A stretch of 40,050 bases of DNA from Oscillospiraceae bacterium. GTDB lineage: Bacteria; Bacillota; Clostridia; Oscillospirales; Ruminococcaceae. Under the pieces are notes generated by a model. That model was not told where the DNA came from. It did not search any database and saw nothing but the letters and a program-made list of their open reading frames with translations. Where the stretch lies: positions 1 through 40,050 of the forward strand of contig DOQG01000006.1 in the NCBI GenBank assembly GCA_003512525.1, written 5' to 3'. How positions within the stretch are numbered: the stretch's first letter is position 1; each line of letters starts with the position of its first letter. The position numbers and the translations under genes were made by a program. Positions 8,740-16,353 of the stretch are shown here, one piece after another.

Positions 8740-8769
8740 ATTATAGCATATGTGGCTTGCTGTTGTCAA
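8740..8769 (-). promoter_or_regulatory. Sigma-A promoter of the leftward operon (8655 to 230)
   Basis: On the minus strand a perfect TTGACA (8769-8764) is followed after 18 bases by a perfect TATAAT (8745-8740). Transcription should begin near 8733 and run through the membrane protein gene and probably all the way to gltX, because no gap in the next eight genes exceeds 139 bases and no terminator is seen before 199. Confidence 0.8.
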
Positions 8770-8824
8770 ATTGAAATGCGGATTTTAGTCGGGAGGTATG
8801 TAATGCCGCTAAGCACTAATTCCC

Positions 8825-9098
8825 GGCTTCCTTGCTAAATAGAGCCGGCTTGCTTGTGTTAAATCTTGTTATCCTTAGCGATACCCGCAACATCTAAATT
8901 GCTCGTGCTTTATCTGCCGTCAAGACTGAGGGATCGCCGCCACTGACCTTTTTGCTTTTGCTATCACCTCCGCTGACAATCCCTCAGTCACAGTGCCGGA
9001 AAACGCAGTTCTGTTCTAAACATCTTTGACCTGATTTTAGAAGCAATACCGAAAATGTCGTACCGCACTGCGCCAGCTCCCTTTACACAAGGGACGGG
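8825..9098 (+). repeat. Non-coding MITE-like element, copy 1 (degenerate ends)
   Basis: Bases 8853-9094 are repeated at 9300-9541 with no length change and only six differences in 242 bases. The element carries an internal 11-bp inverted repeat GACTGAGGGAT (8924-8934) / ATCCCTCAGTC (8979-8989). Its left end (8825-8849) is a decayed form of the palindromic end seen in copy 2, and its right end stops matching after ACACAAGGGA. No open frame of note lies inside. The type resembles small palindromic-ended repeats common in gut Clostridia; that comparison is from memory. Confidence 0.8.
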
Positions 9099-9113
9099 CA
9101 AGGATGCCGATAT

Positions 9114-9159
9114 TGAACGCCCAAAGTTTCGCACTGACGCGAAACCAACAGAGCGTTCA
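9114..9159. repeat. Nested palindrome between the two element copies
   Basis: An outer 7-bp arm TGAACGC (9114-9120) pairs with GCGTTCA (9153-9159), and inside it GTTTCGC (9126-9132) pairs with GCGAAAC (9139-9145) around a six-base loop. The same GTGATAGTTCT follows both element copies (9169-9179 and 9549-9559), so this palindrome lies in a segment of about 67 bases that is extra at the right end of copy 1. Confidence 0.6.
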
Positions 9160-9259
9160 TAAGCCAAGGGTGATAGTTCTATTTTTCGGATAGCACTAAA
9201 CCTACATCAATTTTACATCATTTTAAAAGGAACAACACGCTCTGCACCGCACCTCACTT

Positions 9260-9544
9260 GGCTCCCTTGCTAAAGGGAGCTGGCTTGCGGCAAGGCTTAC
9301 TTGTGTTAAATCTTGTTATCCTTAGTGATACCCGCAACATCTAAATTGCTCGTACTTTATCTGCCGTCAAGACTGAGGGATCGCCGCCACTGACCTTTTT
9401 GCTTTTGCTATCACCTCCGCTGACAATCCCTCAGTCACAGTGCAGGAAAACGCGGTTCTGTTCTAAACATCTTTGACCTGATTTTAGAAGCAATACCGAA
9501 AATGCCGTACCGCACTGTGCCAGCTCCCTTTACACAAGGGAGCC
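9260..9544 (+). repeat. Non-coding MITE-like element, copy 2 (intact terminal inverted repeats)
   Basis: A 285-base element bounded by a 25/26-base terminal inverted repeat. The left end (9260-9284) reads GGCTCCCTTGCTAAAGGGAG followed by CTGGC. The right end (9519-9544) is its reverse complement apart from a small change in the loop (TGTGT for TGCT). Each end is itself a small hairpin (CTCCCTT/AAGGGAG). It is a near copy of 8825-9098. No target-site duplication could be seen beside it, and it encodes no protein. Confidence 0.8.
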
Positions 9545-9600
9545 GGGTGTGATAGTTCTTTACTGAACTTTCAGCAAATTATAATATCACATTAAATTTT

Positions 9601-9622
9601 AAAAAGAGCACAACCTCTTTTT
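9601..9622. other. AT-rich 8-bp hairpin, terminator-like in either direction
   Basis: AAAAAGAG (9601-9608) pairs with CTCTTTTT (9615-9622) around CACAAC. It lacks a GC-rich stem base and no gene ends near it, so a terminator role is uncertain. Confidence 0.3.
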
Positions 9623-9652
9623 CCGCACTATCCTCAATTCAAAATCCGCGCT

Positions 9653-9719
9653 TGAAGCAAGGACGCTTCACAGCGGTCGCACAAAGTCGTTGCACGATGC
9701 AACGACCACAAACGACCGC
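9653..9719. repeat. Palindromic intergenic repeat, family copy A
   Basis: Three stacked inverted repeats: TGAAGC/GCTTCA (9653-9658, 9665-9670); an outer GCGGTCG/CGACCGC (9673-9679, 9713-9719); and an inner perfect GTCGTTGCA/TGCAACGAC (9686-9694, 9698-9706) with a CGA loop. The same plan with changed but still paired stems recurs at 32541-32606 inside the atp operon. The element lies just upstream of the sporulation operon and codes for nothing. Confidence 0.7.
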
Positions 9720-9737
9720 AAGAAAGCGCCACCACAA

Positions 9738-9769
9738 TTATTCATTATTCAATATTCAATATTCATTCG
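9738..9769. repeat. Short AT-rich tandem repeat
   Basis: Imperfect tandem units of ATTCA and AATATTC fill about 32 bases next to the palindromic repeat. Short runs like this mark repeat-rich intergenic DNA; no function is seen. Confidence 0.5.
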
Positions 9770-9847
9770 TATCTCTCTTCCTTGTTCCGACACGTTTCTC
9801 ACCTCACGCGGTATAAAATACAAGCTGTCAGCATACAGCATAACGCG

Positions 9848-10186
9848 ATGAAAGGGGAGCTTTATACGAGTGTTGAAATGATAAAACGAAACGGAAGCAT
9901 CACCGCCGTGATAAGCGGCGAGCTTGACCACTGCGAGGCGGCGGGTGTACGCATGCAGATAGACCCTGAGCTTGAACACCTTATGCCGACTATGCTTATT
10001 CTGGATATGTCGGGGGTGACCTTTATGGACAGCTCAGGGATAGGACTTATACTCGGCAGACAGCGTATAATGGAGTCGCTCGGCGGCGGTATCGCGGTCA
10101 AGAACCCGTCACCGTCCGTCCGCAGGATATTGCAGGTAGCGGGACTTTCAAGGCTTATCATAAGCGGCAAGAAAACGGAGGAATGA
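9848..10186 (+). CDS. spoIIAA: Anti-sigma F factor antagonist
   Basis: The STAS-domain switch protein that frees sigma F in the forespore. When dephosphorylated it binds SpoIIAB and displaces sigma F; SpoIIAB phosphorylates it on a serine, and SpoIIE reverses this. The core VISGELDHCEA (about 21-31) and the phosphorylation site FMDSSGIGLILG (about 59-70, with S62 matching B. subtilis Ser58) are clear. The start is uncertain. ATG 9848 gives 112 residues but has no good binding site in front. ATG 9878 gives 102 residues, with AGGGGAG 18 bases upstream, too far for normal spacing. A TTG at 9782 is unlikely. The stop at 10184-10186 falls between the spoIIAB binding site and its start. A TATAAA sequence at 9812-9817 could be a promoter element but has no convincing partner. 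Confidence 0.92.
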   Translation: MKGELYTSVEMIKRNGSITAVISGELDHCEAAGVRMQIDPELEHLMPTMLILDMSGVTFMDSSGIGLILGRQRIMESLGGGIAVKNPSPSVRRILQVAGLSRLIISGKKTEE

Positions 10187-10188
10187 AA

Positions 10189-10632
10189 ATGAAGTGCGAT
10201 AATTATGTAAAACTGACCGTGCCCGCCCTGTCGCGTAACGAGAGCTACGCCAGGGCGGCTGTCGGCGCTTTTGTTTCACAGCTTGACCCGACACTGGACG
10301 AGCTTGGCGGAGTAAAGGCGGCGGTGTCCGAGGCAGTGACAAATTGCGTTGTCCACGCCTATGCGGAGAGTGAAACGGTAGGTCTTATAAATATAACCGC
10401 CCATATAAAAGATGAAGAAGTATACATAAAGATAACCGATAAAGGCTGTGGCATAGAGGATATCAAAAAGGCTATGGAACCGCTTTTCACCACAAAGCCC
10501 GAGCTTGAGCGGAGCGGACTTGGCTTTGCGGTGATGGAGAGCTGTTGCGACAAGGTTAAGGTATCGTCAAAGCCCGGAAAGGGCACGACCGTCACCCTGA
10601 TTTTCAGACTTAACAAAAAGGAGCTGAAATGA
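10189..10632 (+). CDS. spoIIAB: Anti-sigma F factor / serine protein kinase
   Basis: A GHKL-fold protein that holds sigma F inactive with ATP bound and phosphorylates SpoIIAA. The N-box SEAVTNCVVHAY (about 47-58, metal-binding N52), the G1 box ITDKGCGIEDI (about 82-92) and the G2 box RSGLGFAVME (about 108-117) are all present. The usual GHKL order and length (147 residues) hold. An ATG at 10183 would add two residues, but GGAGG at 10177-10181 is only one base from it and seven from the ATG at 10189, so the latter is chosen. The gene is followed by sigF with a four-base ATGA overlap. The three genes form the classic sigma-F operon, normally switched on by Spo0A and sigma H before septation. 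Confidence 0.95.
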   Translation: MKCDNYVKLTVPALSRNESYARAAVGAFVSQLDPTLDELGGVKAAVSEAVTNCVVHAYAESETVGLINITAHIKDEEVYIKITDKGCGIEDIKKAMEPLFTTKPELERSGLGFAVMESCCDKVKVSSKPGKGTTVTLIFRLNKKELK

Positions 10633-11294
10633 GCACTGACAGGGACAACTCTTTTATAACCGAGCATCTTGCTCTTGTGCACTCTATAGCGAGCCGCTTC
10701 AAGGATCGGGGGATAGAATACGAGGAGCTGTTTTCCGCGGGCTGTGTGGGACTTGTCAAGGCGGGAAACAACTTTGACGAAAGCCGCGGGCTTAAATTCT
10801 CGACCTATGCCGTGCCGGTTATTATGGGGGAGATAAAACAGCTTTTCCGTGACGGCGGAACTATCAAGGTGAGCAGAGGGCTAAAGGAGCTGTCGCTGAA
10901 GATCTGCCGACTGCGTGACGAGCTTATAAAAAACGGTGAAGAGCCGCATATATCGGTGCTTGCCGAACGGCTCGGGATAACCCCGGAAGAAGCGTCGCTG
11001 GCCCTCGGAGCTTCACTCCCGCCGCTGTCCCTCAGCAATTACGATGACGAGGAAAATGACGAGGGTACTTTTGATCTGCCCGTTGAGCCCGAACAGCCCA
11101 AAGCGCTTGACAGAATGGCTCTGCGACAGCTTGTTTCCCGCCTTGAGCCGCTTGACCGCAGGCTTATAATACTGCGCTACAGCGAGGAATGCACCCAGAG
11201 CCGCACCGCCGAGATCCTCGGAATGACGCAGGTGCAGGTGTCACGCAGGGAGAAGAAGATACTGGAGGGGTTGAGAAAACAGTTATTGTGTTGA
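10629..11294 (+). CDS. sigF: RNA polymerase sporulation sigma factor sigma F
   Basis: A 221-residue sigma-70 family factor, the first forespore-specific sigma factor of sporulation. Region 2 contains LVKAGNNFDESRGLKFSTYA and VPVIMGEIKQLFRDGG (about 44-80), the hallmark of the SigF/SigG/SigB group. Region 3 follows (KEELSLKICRL-like, then LAERLGITPEEA), and region 4 ends with the helix-turn-helix SRTAEILGMTQVQVSRREKK (about 192-211). Its position directly after spoIIAA and spoIIAB makes SigF, not SigG or SigB, the clear choice. The ATG overlaps the spoIIAB stop and has AAGGAG eight bases upstream. A linker rich in Asp and Glu (about 138-160) joins regions 3 and 4. About 140 bases after its stop lies the hairpin at 11436-11467. 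Confidence 0.95.
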   Translation: MSTDRDNSFITEHLALVHSIASRFKDRGIEYEELFSAGCVGLVKAGNNFDESRGLKFSTYAVPVIMGEIKQLFRDGGTIKVSRGLKELSLKICRLRDELIKNGEEPHISVLAERLGITPEEASLALGASLPPLSLSNYDDEENDEGTFDLPVEPEQPKALDRMALRQLVSRLEPLDRRLIILRYSEECTQSRTAEILGMTQVQVSRREKKILEGLRKQLLC

Positions 11295-11435
11295 AGCAAT
11301 GCGCGTATAAGTGCCGATATAACGGCATATATTCAAAAAAATGAGGTTCTGTTGTTTGAAAAACAATTCGGCAGGAGCAAGTAATGCAATAGCATCTTAA
11401 ATGAATGTCCGGGTTTTTTAAGTATAGATGCTTAT

Positions 11436-11467
11436 AAGCGGTCGTGCATTCATACTCACGACCGCTT
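11436..11467. terminator. Hairpin between convergent sigF and the SpoIID-like gene
   Basis: A perfect 11-bp stem AAGCGGTCGTG/CACGACCGCTT (11436-11446, 11457-11467) with a ten-base loop lies between two genes that end toward each other. There is no strong T run on either side, only TTATCC on the plus side, so it may stop transcription from both sides weakly. The rest of 11295-11500 holds only weak inverted repeats (AGCATCT 11391-11397 / AGATGCT 11426-11432) and no gene. Confidence 0.55.
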
Positions 11468-11500
11468 GCGTTATCCTATGTGTATATATTTCCGTATATT

Positions 11501-12397
11501 CTACAAATCGTAAAACTCGTTCAGTATCTGCTCTGCGGTGTATCCGCGCTCCGACAGCTTAAGCGCCGAATACACGCTCATTCCCGTATTACAGCCGTCA
11601 CCCTTTGTTGTAAAGCTGTACAGCCGCTGTGTATAGCTCATATCAAATGCGGCGGAACGTATACCGAACAGCCGTCTGAACTGCTCGCACGACATTTCAA
11701 TTCCGCAGACATTGAGCCGCAGAACATTTCCGTCATTGTCACACCTGATGTCGCTTATCCACCGGGATTCATCGGGCGGGATAACAAGAGAGGGGTACTC
11801 TGTCAGCATTATTTCCGCTATGCCGTCTGCCGTCAGCTGACAACTGCCGATGTAAAAATCCGCAGCCTTGTCCTTTTCGCAATACAACTTTTTGACATAA
11901 GGGTTTCCGCTGTCATACGGTGATATCAGCGCACCCGACGAAATACGGCAGATCGGAAGAAAAACCGCTTCGCCGCCAACGTTGATATCATATGATATGG
12001 CGTACTCGGCGGCTTTCTCCGCATATTTTCTGTAGGTCGAAAGCTCCGCTCCGAAATGTGAAAGCCCTTCCCTTTCGTCCGTGTGCTCAAGACTCGGATA
12101 TCCGCCGTCAAGAGTCTTTCCCGCCCTCAGCAGATATCTTGCCGAACAGTCAAGCGCTGAAGCCACGGCTTTTATGCCCTCGGCATCGTCATCATCCGGC
12201 GGTTCGTCAAGCATTTTCAGGCTGCTCAATATGCACCCGGTAAGAAACTCCTTATAGGTATATTCAATTCCGCCATACATCACCGTCTGCGGTCGGATCT
12301 GCTCTGACCTTGTGCACAGGCACATAAGTATAACCACAGGTAAAAGCGCTGACAGCGCCAGTCCTGCTATAAGAAGATACAGATATTTCTTTTTCAC
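11501..12397 (-). CDS. Divergent SpoIID/LytB-domain protein, probably catalytically altered
   Basis: A 298-residue protein with an N-terminal membrane anchor (about 8-28) and an outer domain whose end RRLFGIRSAAFD...FTTKGDGCNTGMSVYSALKLSERGYTAEQIL clearly matches the SpoIID C-terminus. SpoIID is a lytic transglycosylase that trims peptidoglycan during engulfment. In active family members the first motif reads like GVVAAEM, with the catalytic Glu, and the last like GHGVGMSQYGA. Here they read GCILSSL (54-60, no Glu) and GCNTGMSVYSA (no His). A usual SpoIID is about 330-370 residues. It may therefore bind peptidoglycan without cutting it, or be a decayed paralogue of a second spoIID elsewhere. 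It converges on sigF, a telling place for an engulfment gene. No sigma-E-type promoter was confirmed. Confidence 0.65.
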   Translation of the reverse strand: MKKKYLYLLIAGLALSALLPVVILMCLCTRSEQIRPQTVMYGGIEYTYKEFLTGCILSSLKMLDEPPDDDDAEGIKAVASALDCSARYLLRAGKTLDGGYPSLEHTDEREGLSHFGAELSTYRKYAEKAAEYAISYDINVGGEAVFLPICRISSGALISPYDSGNPYVKKLYCEKDKAADFYIGSCQLTADGIAEIMLTEYPSLVIPPDESRWISDIRCDNDGNVLRLNVCGIEMSCEQFRRLFGIRSAAFDMSYTQRLYSFTTKGDGCNTGMSVYSALKLSERGYTAEQILNEFYDL

Positions 12398-12416
12398 GGC
12401 GATATACGTTCCTTTC

Positions 12417-12445
12417 TTGACTTATCAAACAAAATAGAGTATAAT
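12417..12445 (+). promoter_or_regulatory. Sigma-A promoter of the citrate synthase gene
   Basis: TTGACT (12417-12422) and a perfect TATAAT (12440-12445) are 17 bases apart on the plus strand. Start near 12452 would leave a 5' leader of about 110 bases. It lies 20 bases beyond the start of the divergent SpoIID-like gene. Confidence 0.8.
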
Positions 12446-12564
12446 AATAAAGAATAGACGCTTCGGCAAACCTGTTCGTCCTTAATTCATTATATTCACC
12501 GTTTTTACGGGATAGAATATGCGAGGCTATTATAAACGTACAAAGACAGAAAGGAATAAAATGT

Positions 12565-13905
12565 ATGAACGAGCGATTTCAGAAGCTATGCCGCGATTAC
12601 AAGATTCAGACGGCAATAGACCCGAGATTATATGACAAATACAATGTAAAGAGAGGACTTCGTAACAATGACGGAAGCGGCGTTGTTGTAGGTCTTACAA
12701 ATATATGCTGTGTACACGGCTACGTCATCGACGAGGGCGAAAAGCGTCCCGCGCCCGGTCAGCTGATATACAGGGGTTATGATATATGTGACCTTGTAAG
12801 CGGCGTGGAAAAGGACGGAAGATACGGCTTTGAAGAAACGGCTTATCTTCTTCTTTTCGGAAACCTGCCCGACAAGGAGCATCTCGAGGACTTCAAGAAG
12901 ATAGTGACGCACTACCGCACTCTGCCCCCTTATTTTGCGGAGGACGTACTTATGCGTTGCCCGTCATCAAACATAATGAACAAGATGGCACAGTCGGTGC
13001 TTGCGCTCTACACATATGACAAAGAACCCGAAAACAAGAGCATGGAAAGCGAAATGCTCAAGGCGATCTCGGTAATTGCAAGACTGCCTGCAATAATGGT
13101 AGGCGCTTATCAGGTAATGCGCCGTTACCTCTACAACTCAAGTATGGTAATGCACCCGATAAACCTTGACGAGAGCCTTGCGGAGAGCATACTGTCCACT
13201 CTGCGTGACGACCGTGAGTACACAAAGGAGGAGGCAAAGCTCCTCGACCTTTGTCTTATGCTCCACGCAGAGCATGGCGGCGGTAACAACTCGACATTTA
13301 CCTGCCGCTGTGTAACCTCGACCGGCACAGACGCTTATGCGGCTTACGCTTCGGCTATATCGGCGCTTAAAGGACCCCGTCACGGCGGTGCGAACATAAA
13401 AGTTATGGAAATGCTTAACTGCATCGAAAACGGCGTTAAGAACTGGGAGAACGAAGGCGAGGTCGCAGACTTCCTGACAAAAATACTTAACAAGGAAGAA
13501 AACGACCACAGCGGTCTTATCTACGGTATGGGACACGCAGTCTACACACTTTCTGACCCCAGAGCTGTACAGCTCAAGAAAGCTGCTCTGAAGCTTGCAA
13601 AGGGCACTGAAACAGAAGCCGAGTTCAGACTTCTCGATACTATCGAGCGTCTTACTCCTCAGCTGTTTGCGAAGAACAAGGGCGATATAAAGACAATGTG
13701 CGCTAACGTTGATATGTACTCGGGACTTGTTTACAAGCTTCTCGGCATACCGGTCGAAATGTACACCGCTTTATTTGCTTGTGCAAGAATGCCGGGTTGG
13801 TGCGCTCACAGAATGGAAGAAATAGAAAACGGCAAGCGTATCATGCGTCCTGCCTACAGAACGCTCATCAAGAACAGGGATTACGTTGCTCTTGACCAGC
13901 GCTGA
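12565..13905 (+). CDS. gltA: Citrate synthase
   Basis: Condenses acetyl-CoA and oxaloacetate to citrate, feeding 2-oxoglutarate and glutamate synthesis. The protein has 446 residues, and the family signs are strong: HAEHGGGNNSTF with H237, GPRHGGANIKVME with H273, GMGHAVYTLSDPRA with H324, and NVDMYSGLVYKLLGIP with D383; H237, H273 and D383 match the catalytic triad of pig citrate synthase. An N-terminal region of about 60 residues precedes the core, as in other Clostridia enzymes of this longer type. The substrate could in principle be propionyl-CoA (2-methylcitrate synthase), but no prp genes are near. The ATG is preceded by AAAGGA at about nine bases. It is followed after 29 bases by an unknown membrane protein gene, with no terminator seen between them. 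Confidence 0.93.
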   Translation: MNERFQKLCRDYKIQTAIDPRLYDKYNVKRGLRNNDGSGVVVGLTNICCVHGYVIDEGEKRPAPGQLIYRGYDICDLVSGVEKDGRYGFEETAYLLLFGNLPDKEHLEDFKKIVTHYRTLPPYFAEDVLMRCPSSNIMNKMAQSVLALYTYDKEPENKSMESEMLKAISVIARLPAIMVGAYQVMRRYLYNSSMVMHPINLDESLAESILSTLRDDREYTKEEAKLLDLCLMLHAEHGGGNNSTFTCRCVTSTGTDAYAAYASAISALKGPRHGGANIKVMEMLNCIENGVKNWENEGEVADFLTKILNKEENDHSGLIYGMGHAVYTLSDPRAVQLKKAALKLAKGTETEAEFRLLDTIERLTPQLFAKNKGDIKTMCANVDMYSGLVYKLLGIPVEMYTALFACARMPGWCAHRMEEIENGKRIMRPAYRTLIKNRDYVALDQR

Positions 13906-13934
13906 TTATAAAAGAACAATTGAAAGGCGCAACA

Positions 13935-14834
13935 ATGAAAGGCATACTTTCCGATAAAAAGGCAATATCGGCAGGAATTATATCCGCCGTTGTACTGACT
14001 GTGCTGAGGATAATCCAGCTCAATACAGGTACAGAATATCCGTCCAATCTTTATGAGGCAGGAAGCGAGGCTCTTAACACCGTATACAACATACTGCTCG
14101 TTATAGCGGCGGTGGCAATAAGCATTCTTGCTTTCCTTGACATTAAAGGCTCGGGAGCAAAAACAGCAGATGAGCTGTCCAAAAAAAGCTGTAATGCCGT
14201 TGGTGTTGTAATGATACTCGCGGGTGCGGCATTGATACTGCCTGTTATAAACGATTTTTCTTCCGGGACGGTCGGAATTTGCACGATAACATCTCTCGCA
14301 GGCTGTGTAGCATATATCGCCGGAGGTATGACGATAATGTCATCGTCAAAGATAGTCCCCGCACAGTGCATAAGCGCGTTGTTTATAATTATCAACTATC
14401 TTATTGTAGCTGTCAGGTTCTATCTCGGCAGTCCGATAATAACCGGTATGCCGCAGAAGCTTATGCTGATGCTGTTCTATATACTGACTATACTGTTCTG
14501 GATAAATATGGGCAGATTTATGTGCGGCGGTGAAAAGAAATTCACGCGAACCGCGCTTATAGCTTCCGGGTATTTCAGCGGAGCGTGTTCTGCCGCGTAT
14601 CTTATAAGCTGTTTTGCGCTTGCGGTAACAAACGCCGAAAAATGGGCACAGCTTATCGACACGCCCGACCTTGAACTTATAATAACCGCATTTGTACCTG
14701 CTGTGCTTGCAGGTATCGTGCAATTCTCAAAGAAAAGAGTTTCTGCACAGGCGGAAAATGCTCCCGTTGCCGGGCAGAACATTACCGCAACGGAAAAAAC
14801 CGTTTCTGAAAGCGATACACAGGACATACAATAA
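13935..14834 (+). CDS. Polytopic membrane protein of unknown function
   Basis: A 299-residue membrane protein that I do not recognise. About seven hydrophobic segments can be counted (from about residues 10-30, 50-66, 84-104, 113-135, 140-163, 176-195 and 210-235, with a last one near 245-265), ending in a polar tail of about 35 residues rich in Ala, Glu and Thr. A TTG at 13920 would add five residues, but GAAAGG nine bases before the ATG at 13935 favours the latter. It lies 18 bases before the lipoprotein gene, and the two may act together with the two-component system that follows. It is unlike transporters, having no charged residues inside the helices. Confidence 0.6.
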   Translation: MKGILSDKKAISAGIISAVVLTVLRIIQLNTGTEYPSNLYEAGSEALNTVYNILLVIAAVAISILAFLDIKGSGAKTADELSKKSCNAVGVVMILAGAALILPVINDFSSGTVGICTITSLAGCVAYIAGGMTIMSSSKIVPAQCISALFIIINYLIVAVRFYLGSPIITGMPQKLMLMLFYILTILFWINMGRFMCGGEKKFTRTALIASGYFSGACSAAYLISCFALAVTNAEKWAQLIDTPDLELIITAFVPAVLAGIVQFSKKRVSAQAENAPVAGQNITATEKTVSESDTQDIQ

Positions 14835-14852
14835 AATGTCCGAGGAGTAAAA

Positions 14853-16307
14853 ATGAAAAACATCACTATACTACGCCTTAATAAAATACTCAGAATGACA
14901 GCAGGGCTTATGGCATCGGTGTGTCTTATTGCTGTGCTCTGCGGTTGCTCGGCCTCATTTTCTGCCGGCGAGCTTTTAGCTTCTCCAAGGCTTACAGACG
15001 AACAGAACGAAATATACAACGCCCTGACCGCAAGTGCGGGCAGGGTTGATTTGCGTTATCCCCATACCGGAGAATACCGCAGTGCATTCGTTATCCACAA
15101 TATAGACGGCGAACCTACCGATGAGGCTATAGTCTTTTATGAGCAAAGCAAAAGCGAAGCCGCAAAAGAACCGGACGCACAGGACGGAAACGCAGTCGGA
15201 AACCTGCGTGTGAGCTTCCTTGATAAGGATGAAAACGGTAACTGGAAAGCGACTTATGAGCTTCCGGCGGCAGGTACTGAGGTCGAAAGCGTTGCCTTTT
15301 CAAAACTCGGCTCAGATAAGGAAAAGCTGCTTATAAGCTACTCTGTTCTCGGTTCTTCCGACAAGATAATGTCGGTGATCGACTACGAAAACGGTGTTGC
15401 GACACAGCTTGGAACTATAGGATATGCGTCATATATGATGCTGGATAATCTGACCGAAAGCGGAGAATATCTCGCCTGCTTCAACCGCGACGGCGCAAAG
15501 AAAAGCGGCAATATGACCGTCTACGGCTGTACGGACGGCAAAACTCTCGGTATGATGTACCCTGTACTGTCATTTGGAAACGGAGTTACCGATTTTGACA
15601 GGATAATGTCTGCAAGCTGTCTTATACTCGGCAAGGAAATGCCGTGCATAGCCGTTGATTATCTGATTTCGGAAAACTGCTACGGTACAAGCGTACTGTA
15701 TTATAACGGAAATGCATTCACAACAGCCGACACGATAGTGCGGGACGGAGCGAAAACGAACTATTCACGCCGCACAAACAGCTATACACCTAAACTGCGT
15801 TCACAGGATATAGACGGCGATGGGATAATAGATATCCCGGCGACATCACCGCTGCCGGGATATGAAAATCTCTCTTATCCCGAGCAGATATGCGCAGTGC
15901 GCTGGTACAGACAGAACTGCGATAAAATACAGCTTACTGCTTATACATTCATCGACCCGAAAAGGAACTATATGCTTACCTTCCCCGGAAGATGGGTAGG
16001 AATGGTAACGGCGGCTGTCAACGCAGATGACAACACGGTTTCTTTCTGGAAGTATGAAGGCGATATAAAAAAGAACGAATACGCACTGCTCACAATAAAA
16101 GTCGTGCTTAAAAATGACACCTCTTCTCAAAGCGAACCCGATGTGCAGTCGGCATTGCGTGACGGCTACAGATTGTTCTCGGACGACAGCGAAAAGACGA
16201 TATATTACAAAAGCATTATGTACGAGGGGCTGTCGCTTACCGAAGACGAAATAGCCGCGGCTCTCAAGGTACGTCCGGAAGGATACACAAGCAATACTGC
16301 GCCGTGA
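14853..16307 (+). CDS. Lipoprotein of unknown function with a DxDxDG-type segment
   Basis: A 484-residue exported protein. A basic start, a hydrophobic stretch (about 15-30) and the lipobox LCGC with Cys32 indicate attachment to the outer face of the membrane. The mature part is mostly beta-rich and includes the segment DIDGDGIIDIP, a calcium-type loop as found in FG-GAP and dockerin-like repeats. The region around AVIVFYEQ..., VRVSFLDKDENGNWKATYEL and similar strands suggests a beta-propeller of FG-GAP kind, though this is by pattern only. I do not know a function. Its place 46 bases ahead of a response regulator and sensor kinase suggests a sensory or envelope-monitoring role. The ATG has GAGGAG eight bases upstream. 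Confidence 0.6.
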   Translation: MKNITILRLNKILRMTAGLMASVCLIAVLCGCSASFSAGELLASPRLTDEQNEIYNALTASAGRVDLRYPHTGEYRSAFVIHNIDGEPTDEAIVFYEQSKSEAAKEPDAQDGNAVGNLRVSFLDKDENGNWKATYELPAAGTEVESVAFSKLGSDKEKLLISYSVLGSSDKIMSVIDYENGVATQLGTIGYASYMMLDNLTESGEYLACFNRDGAKKSGNMTVYGCTDGKTLGMMYPVLSFGNGVTDFDRIMSASCLILGKEMPCIAVDYLISENCYGTSVLYYNGNAFTTADTIVRDGAKTNYSRRTNSYTPKLRSQDIDGDGIIDIPATSPLPGYENLSYPEQICAVRWYRQNCDKIQLTAYTFIDPKRNYMLTFPGRWVGMVTAAVNADDNTVSFWKYEGDIKKNEYALLTIKVVLKNDTSSQSEPDVQSALRDGYRLFSDDSEKTIYYKSIMYEGLSLTEDEIAAALKVRPEGYTSNTAP

Positions 16308-16353
16308 GCGGGAAAACCCGGTCGGAACAATGCGGTGAAAGGCAGGTAATGAT

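Noticed and set aside
8656..8769. ATG at 8769 as start of the small membrane protein gene
   Set aside because: The segment carries the -10 and -35 boxes of the operon promoter, and the ATG at 8655 has a better binding site.
8853..9541. CRISPR array
   Set aside because: Only two long copies exist, with no short regular repeats or spacers and no cas genes.
9782..9847. TTG start giving a 134-residue SpoIIAA
   Set aside because: The extra 22 residues do not resemble SpoIIAA N-termini, and there is no binding site before the TTG.
9749..10170. Minus-strand frames opposite spoIIAA
   Set aside because: They are antisense to a well-supported gene and show no family features.
12565..13905. 2-methylcitrate synthase as the product
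   Set aside because: No propionate (prp) genes are near, and the motifs fit ordinary citrate synthase equally well.
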